NCBI GenBank assembly: GCA_019187085.1
Contig: JABARS010000012.1
Coordinates: 1-64,000, forward strand
DNA from: Pseudorhodoplanes sp.
Lineage (GTDB): Bacteria > Pseudomonadota > Alphaproteobacteria > Rhizobiales > Xanthobacteraceae
Direction: 5' to 3'
DNA length: 64,000 nt
Numbering within the stretch: position 1 is the first letter of the stretch; every line of letters begins with the position of its first letter. The position numbers and the translations under genes are program-made. This document shows positions 59,170-64,000 of the stretch, piece after piece. The notes beneath the pieces were generated by a model that was given only the letters and a program-made list of their open reading frames with translations, did no database searches and was not told the origin of the DNA.

Positions 59170-60062
59170 AAGCGATCCCGCCTGCCTTGCAGGAGAGGCT
59201 GAATTCCGGCGTCACGACGCTTTGCCGCTGCTGGGTGCTGACGCGGCGCGACGGGGTGGTGCAGGGCTTCACCGATCACGACGAAGACGTGCCGCTCGGC
59301 GACGTTCTCTGCCGTGCCGACGCCGCGCTGTCCGGCTCGGAGATCAGCGCGCGTCTCGGGCTTGCGGTCGACGGGGCGGAAATCTCCGGCGCGCTTGCCG
59401 ACGAAAGCCTTGCCGAAAGCGATCTCGCCGCCGGGCGCTACGATGCCGCGCAGGTGGACACCTATATTGTCGACTGGAGCGAGCCTTCGCTCAACGTCCT
59501 GATGACGCGCGCGACGCTCGGCGAAGTGCGGCGGGAAGGCCGGGCCTTCACGGCCGAATTGCGCGGCCTTGCCGACCGGCTGGCGCAGGAGAGCGGGCGT
59601 CTCTATACGGCGGCCTGCGCGGCCGATCTCGGCGACGCGCGCTGCGGCGTCGATCTGGACCATCCTCTTTACAAGGCGTCCGGCGCGGTCGTCGCGCTCG
59701 TCGGCACGTCGGCCTTTGCCGCCGCGGGGCTCGACGATTTTCCCGACGGCTGGTTCAGCGCCGGGGCGCTTGTCTGGACCTCGGGCGCGAATACGGGGCT
59801 TGCCGCCGAGATCAAGCGCCATCGGACCGGCGAGGCCGAGGTCGTGCTCGAACTCTGGCAGGCCGCGCCGGAGCCGCCGGCGCCCGGCGACACGTTCACG
59901 GTGACGGCCGGCTGCGACAAGCGCTTTCCAACCTGCCGCGACCGCTTCGCCAACACCATCAACTTCCGCGGCTTTCCGCACATTCCGGGCAACGATTTCG
60001 TCATGCGCTACGCCATCGACGGCGAGCCCGGCCATGACGGCAAGAGCATGCAGGAACAATAG
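59166..60062 (+). CDS. GTA baseplate hub protein, DUF2163 (TIGR02218)
   Basis: 298 residues from the GTG at 59166. LQERLNSGVTTLCRCWVLTRRDGVVQGFTDHDEDV opens DUF2163. The C-terminal CDKRFPTCRDRFANTINFRGFPHIPGNDF contains the Cys set that binds an Fe-S cluster in Rhodobacter GTA gene 13. All Cys of that block (C-x7-C type) are present. Confidence 0.92.
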   Translation: MKAIPPALQERLNSGVTTLCRCWVLTRRDGVVQGFTDHDEDVPLGDVLCRADAALSGSEISARLGLAVDGAEISGALADESLAESDLAAGRYDAAQVDTYIVDWSEPSLNVLMTRATLGEVRREGRAFTAELRGLADRLAQESGRLYTAACAADLGDARCGVDLDHPLYKASGAVVALVGTSAFAAAGLDDFPDGWFSAGALVWTSGANTGLAAEIKRHRTGEAEVVLELWQAAPEPPAPGDTFTVTAGCDKRFPTCRDRFANTINFRGFPHIPGNDFVMRYAIDGEPGHDGKSMQEQ

Positions 60063-60070
60063 CAACGCCG

Positions 60071-60508
60071 ATGACTCTCACGCGCGATCAGATCGTGACC
60101 GAGGCGCGCTCCTGGATCGGTACGCCCTATCGCCATCAGGCTTCGCTCAAGGGCGTGGGCTGCGATTGCCTCGGGCTCGTGCGCGGGGTGTGGCGCGCGC
60201 TGCTCGGGCCGGAGCCGGAACAGGTGCCGCCCTACACGCGCGACTGGGCGGAGGCGTCCGATGACGAAGCGCTGGCGAATGCCGGCCTGCGTCATTTCAT
60301 GCCGGTTGCGCCTGATGCTTTCGCGCCCGGCGACGTCCTGCTTTTCCGCTGGCGCGACGGCTATCCCGCCAAGCACGCCGCTATCGCGACGTCGCACGCG
60401 AGCATGATCCATGCCCATGACGGCGCGGCGGTGGCCGAGATCGCGATGACGCCATGGTGGCGCCGCCGGCTCGCTTTCGTGTTTCGTTTTCCCGGAGTGG
60501 CCGGCTGA
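60071..60508 (+). CDS. GTA cell-wall peptidase, NlpC/P60 family
   Basis: 145 residues. The catalytic Cys33 lies in VGCDCLGLVRGVWR and a catalytic His in AKHAAIA. It cuts peptidoglycan during DNA entry or assembly and corresponds to GTA gene 14. Its stop overlaps the next ATG (TGATG). Confidence 0.92.
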   Translation: MTLTRDQIVTEARSWIGTPYRHQASLKGVGCDCLGLVRGVWRALLGPEPEQVPPYTRDWAEASDDEALANAGLRHFMPVAPDAFAPGDVLLFRWRDGYPAKHAAIATSHASMIHAHDGAAVAEIAMTPWWRRRLAFVFRFPGVAG

Positions 60509-63500
60509 TGGCAGCGCTACTTCTATCGGCGGCCGGTGCGGCCGTGGGCGGGGCGGTCTTCGGCCCGGCCGGCGCGTTTGCCGGCCGTATCGCCGGGGCG
60601 CTCGGAGGCAACGCGCTCGACCGCGCGCTCTTTCCGGATGCCGCGATCCAGCGCTCGCACGAAGGCCCCAGGCTTTCCGACCTTGACGTGATGACCTCGT
60701 CGGAGGGGGCCCCGGTTGCGCGCGCCTATGGCCGCGTGCGGCTTTCCGGGCAAGTGATCTGGGCGACCAATCTCGAGGAGCTGATTTCCACGCGCACGGA
60801 AACGAGTGGCGGAGGCGGCAAGGGCGGCGGTGGCGGCGGGGGTGGCGCGACCGTCACCACCACGACGACGACCTACAGCTATTTCGCCAATCTGGCGCTC
60901 GGTCTGTGCGAAGGACCGATCGGCCATGTCAGCCGCGTGTGGGCCGACGGCAAGCCGCTCGACCTCGCCGGGCTGACCTATCGCGTCCATTCCGGCGTCG
61001 AAGCGCAGATGCCCGACCCGCTGATCGTGGCGAAGGAAGGCGGCGCGAACGCGCCCGCCTATCGCGGGCTTGCTTACATTGTGTTCGAGCGCCTGCCGCT
61101 GGCCGCCTTCGGCAACCGCATCCCGCAATTGTCGTTCGAGGTGGTGCGTGCGGTTAGCGCGCTCGAACAGAAAATCCGCGCGGTGACGCTCATTCCCGGC
61201 GCGACGGAGTTCGGCTACGAGCCCGCTACCGTCGTGCAGGTGATGGGGCCGGGGCAGTCCGCGCCCGAGAACCGGCACGTTGCCTATGCGGCCTCCGACG
61301 TCGTCGCCTCGCTCGACGAACTGCAATCGGTCTGTCCCAATCTCGAAAATGTCGCCGTTGTCGTGACCTGGTTCGGCGACGATCTGCGCGCGGGCGAGTG
61401 CCGGGTCCGGCCCGGCATCGACAACAGGGAGAAATCCACGCACGGCGCGACCTGGTCGGTGGCGGGCGAGACGCGTGCGGGCAGCTACCTCGTCTCGACG
61501 GTCGAAGGGCGCGCGGCCTATGGCGGCACGCCGTCGGACTCAAGCGTCGTCAACCTGATCGGCGAACTGAAGGCGCGCGGCCTGAAGGTCACGCTTTATC
61601 CGTTCCTGATGATGGACATCCCGGCCGGCAATGCGCGGATCGATCCGCGTACCGGAACCGCGCCGCAGCCGGTCCATCCCTGGCGCGGCGACGTCACCTG
61701 CGATCCGGCGCCCGGCTGTCCGGGTTCGCCCGACGGCACGGGCGCGGCTGCGGACCAGATCGAGGCCTTCTTCAACCGCGACGGCGCGGGCGGCTGGAAC
61801 TATCGTCGCATGGTCCTGCATTATGCCGGCCTTGCCGCCGGCGCCGGCGGTGTCGATGCCTTCCTGATCGGATCGGAGCTGAAGGCGCTCACGCGCGTGC
61901 GGTCTGCCTCCGGCGTCTATCCGGCGGTCGGTCAATTGATGAGTCTTGCGGCGGCGGTGAAAGCGATCCTCGGCGCCGAAACAATCGTGACCTATGGCGC
62001 CGACTGGACCGAATACGGCGCGCATGTCGTCGACGTGGCGGCGAGCGAAGTGCGCTTTCCGCTCGACCCGCTCTGGGCGTCGCCGGCGATCGACGTCGTC
62101 GGCATCGATTATTACGCGCCGCTGTCGGACTGGCGCGACACGCCCGGTCATCTCGACCGGACGCTCGCAACCGCGATCCACGATCGCGATTATCTGCGCG
62201 CCAACCTGGCCGGCGGCGAGGCGTTTGACTTCTATTATGCGGACGCGGCCGCGCGCGCGTCGCAGTCGCGCACGCCGATCACCGACGGTCTCGGCAAGCC
62301 GTGGATGTTCCGGCAGAAGGATATCTGGAGTTTCTGGTCGAACCTACATTACGAGCGTGTGGACGGCGTCGAGCTGTCGTCGCCGACCGCCTGGATTGCG
62401 CAAGGCAAGCCAATCTGGCTGACCGAGTTCGGCTGTCCCGCCGTCGACAAAGGATCGAACCAGCCGAACGTCTTTCCCGACCAGAAGTCGTCGAGCGGCG
62501 GCTATCCGTATTTCTCCAACCGGCGGCGCGACGACCTCATTCAGCGCCGCTATCTCGAAACGATTCTGACGGCCTTCGAAGCCGGCGGCGCGCTCAACCC
62601 GGTCTCGGCTGTCTATGACGGACCGATGGTCGATCCGGCCGGTCTTTGCATCTGGACCTGGGACGCGCGCCCCTATCCGGCATTCCCCTCGGCGCTCGAT
62701 GTGTGGAGCGACGGCGTGAACTGGGAGACCGGCCACTGGCTGACGGGGCGTCTCGGCTCCTCGCAACTCGACGGACTCGTGTCGACGATCCTGTCCGATG
62801 CCGGCATCGGCGATTGCGATGCGAGCGCCCTGGGCGCGGGGCCGGACGGCTACCTGATCGACCGGCCGATGACCGCGCGCGCCGCGATCGAGCCGCTCGC
62901 GCGGGCTTACGCCTTCGAGGGGAGCGAAACCGGGGGCGTGCTGACGTTTCGTCCGCGCGGCGGGCTGCCGGTTGCCGAGCTCGACGAGGACGACCTCGTG
63001 CTGCCCGACCATGGCGCGCCGGCAAGGCTCGTCCGGGCGCAGGAGACCGATCTGCCGCGCGAAGTGTCGATCGGCTTTACCGACGGCGGCGCCGATTACA
63101 GGCGCGCCGCGGCGGTGTCGCGGCGGCTGGTCGGCGGTGCTGCGCGCACAATTCACACCGAACTGGCCATCGTCACCGACGATGCGGCAGCGATCCGCCG
63201 GGCGGAGGTGTGGCTGCAGGACCTGTGGGCCGGACGGGAGCGCGCCGAGTTCGCCCTGCCGCCGAGCGCGCTTGCGTTGTCGCCGGGCGACGTGCTGGGC
63301 CTGAGCGTCGGCGGGCGGCGGCGGCTTTACGAGATCGCCGACATTGTAGACACGGCAAGCCGCGCGGTCAGTGCGCGTTCGATCGATCCGGAAGTCTTCG
63401 ATATCCCGTTGCCGCCCGCGCATCGTCGCGCGCCGGCGCTGCCGCCGGCGATCGGGCCGGTGCATGTGCTCGCGTTCGACCTGCCGTCGATCGACGTGCA

Positions 63501-64000
63501 GGACCCGCCGGTTCTGACGCGGCTAGCGATCTTTGCCGAACCGTGGCCGGGGCCGGTGGCGATCTGGCGCTCGGCCGACGGCCTGAGCTTCGAGCGGCTC
63601 GGTATTGCGCTTGCGCCGGCAATCGTCGGCGAAACGCTCGACGATCTGCCGCGTGGACCGACGAGCCGGTGGGACAACATGAGCCGCATCCGCGTACGTC
63701 TCTATGGCGGCGCGCTCGCGTCGGTGTCCGACAACCTGATGCTCGGCGGCGCCAACGCGGCGGCGGTGCGCCGCGGTGACGGGGCGTGGGAAGTGCTGCA
63801 GTTCGCGCAAGCCGACCTTGTCGCGGACCGCACCTACATGCTTTCGCGCTTCCTGCGCGGGCAGGGCGGCAGCGAATGGGCGATGGGCGATCCGCTCCCG
63901 GCCGGCGCGTCGTTCGTGCTGCTCGACGAGCACGTCGTCGGCGTGGCGCGCGGGCTTGACGCGCTCGAACGCCCGATCCGGCTTCGCGTCGTGGCGGCCG
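60508..64000 (+). CDS. GTA baseplate multidomain protein (megatron), 3' end outside window
   Basis: The frame is open from the ATG at 60508 to the window end, at least 1,164 codons. The N-terminus is a Gly/Ala-rich membrane-like segment (LSAAGAAVGGAVFGPAGAFAGRIAG). A Gly-rich linker with a Thr run follows (residues about 99-122). A glycosidase-like TIM-barrel (GTA_TIM) covers about residues 290-740, including VTYGADWTEYG, DVVGIDYYAPLSDWRD, WLTEFGCPAVDKGSNQPN and GLCIWTWDARPYP. After it comes a phage-tail-3-like domain. It is GTA gene 15, which forms the tail tip and contacts the recipient surface. The gene is truncated by the window only. Confidence 0.93.
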   Translation, partial: MAALLLSAAGAAVGGAVFGPAGAFAGRIAGALGGNALDRALFPDAAIQRSHEGPRLSDLDVMTSSEGAPVARAYGRVRLSGQVIWATNLEELISTRTETSGGGGKGGGGGGGGATVTTTTTTYSYFANLALGLCEGPIGHVSRVWADGKPLDLAGLTYRVHSGVEAQMPDPLIVAKEGGANAPAYRGLAYIVFERLPLAAFGNRIPQLSFEVVRAVSALEQKIRAVTLIPGATEFGYEPATVVQVMGPGQSAPENRHVAYAASDVVASLDELQSVCPNLENVAVVVTWFGDDLRAGECRVRPGIDNREKSTHGATWSVAGETRAGSYLVSTVEGRAAYGGTPSDSSVVNLIGELKARGLKVTLYPFLMMDIPAGNARIDPRTGTAPQPVHPWRGDVTCDPAPGCPGSPDGTGAAADQIEAFFNRDGAGGWNYRRMVLHYAGLAAGAGGVDAFLIGSELKALTRVRSASGVYPAVGQLMSLAAAVKAILGAETIVTYGADWTEYGAHVVDVAASEVRFPLDPLWASPAIDVVGIDYYAPLSDWRDTPGHLDRTLATAIHDRDYLRANLAGGEAFDFYYADAAARASQSRTPITDGLGKPWMFRQKDIWSFWSNLHYERVDGVELSSPTAWIAQGKPIWLTEFGCPAVDKGSNQPNVFPDQKSSSGGYPYFSNRRRDDLIQRRYLETILTAFEAGGALNPVSAVYDGPMVDPAGLCIWTWDARPYPAFPSALDVWSDGVNWETGHWLTGRLGSSQLDGLVSTILSDAGIGDCDASALGAGPDGYLIDRPMTARAAIEPLARAYAFEGSETGGVLTFRPRGGLPVAELDEDDLVLPDHGAPARLVRAQETDLPREVSIGFTDGGADYRRAAAVSRRLVGGAARTIHTELAIVTDDAAAIRRAEVWLQDLWAGRERAEFALPPSALALSPGDVLGLSVGGRRRLYEIADIVDTASRAVSARSIDPEVFDIPLPPAHRRAPALPPAIGPVHVLAFDLPSIDVQDPPVLTRLAIFAEPWPGPVAIWRSADGLSFERLGIALAPAIVGETLDDLPRGPTSRWDNMSRIRVRLYGGALASVSDNLMLGGANAAAVRRGDGAWEVLQFAQADLVADRTYMLSRFLRGQGGSEWAMGDPLPAGASFVLLDEHVVGVARGLDALERPIRLRVVAA

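Noticed and set aside
60800..60870. GGC-rich repetitive run resembling a tandem repeat
   Set aside because: It is the in-frame Gly-rich linker with a Thr run of the GTA megatron protein, seen in homologues.

Overview
The window is GC-rich alphaproteobacterial DNA, most likely from the Hyphomicrobiales (Rhizobiales). The marker genes point that way: a MucR regulator, DUF6456, DUF5330, DUF1491 and DUF2336 proteins, a DnaA C-terminal-like regulator, a DivJ-like histidine kinase, MeaB with a two-subunit methylmalonyl-CoA mutase, and a Rhodobacter-type gene transfer agent (GTA). A genus cannot be read from the sequence alone. No rRNA, tRNA, CRISPR array or insertion sequence was recognised.

Layout. 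0-1.6 kb: the 3' part of a subtilase gene and a small secreted protein, each followed by a strong terminator. 1.8-6.5 kb: a complete branched-chain-amino-acid-type ABC uptake operon (livG, livF, binding protein, livH, livM), then an EamA exporter. 7.5-10.8 kb (minus): a tightly coupled arsenosugar-type cluster of ArsS radical SAM enzyme, a degenerate metallophosphoesterase and two small glycosyltransferases, without arsM. 10.9-23.6 kb: DUF3750, pyroglutamyl peptidase, MeaB, a secreted SGNH-type protein, a GNAT protein, a VapBC module, methylmalonyl-CoA mutase (mutA, mutB), a folP-folB-folK operon and two small conserved proteins. 23.9-30.1 kb: HerA-like ATPase, M20 peptidase, haloacid dehalogenase, GT39-type membrane protein and superoxide dismutase. 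30.3-43.9 kb: envelope, regulatory and cell-cycle-flavoured genes (MucR, DnaA-like/DUF6456 pair, SufE, histidine kinase, DUF2336, lipoprotein, DUF1254/DUF1214, PBP1A, YcgN). 44.0-44.8 kb: a second VapBC module.

44.8-64 kb holds an almost complete GTA structural cluster in canonical order: small and large terminase, portal, small genes, prohead protease, major capsid, connector, stopper, tail terminator, tail tube, two chaperones, tape measure, DUF2460, DUF2163, NlpC/P60 peptidase and the baseplate 'megatron', which runs off the window.

Three things make this GTA unusual. The terminase-small-subunit-like gene is duplicated together with its TTGACA promoter, around a DUF2336 gene, and only the outer copy keeps a helix-turn-helix segment. 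A nuclease-toxin-like gene coupled to a lower-GC DUF2019 gene sits between protease and capsid, resembling a toxin-immunity pair. Two secreted trypsin-like proteases lie in antisense orientation between capsid and connector, beside a REP-like double hairpin. If the cluster works as a GTA, these cargo genes would make it a candidate for an undescribed particle-linked toxin or protease system. That reading is inference; gene order and motifs are direct observations.
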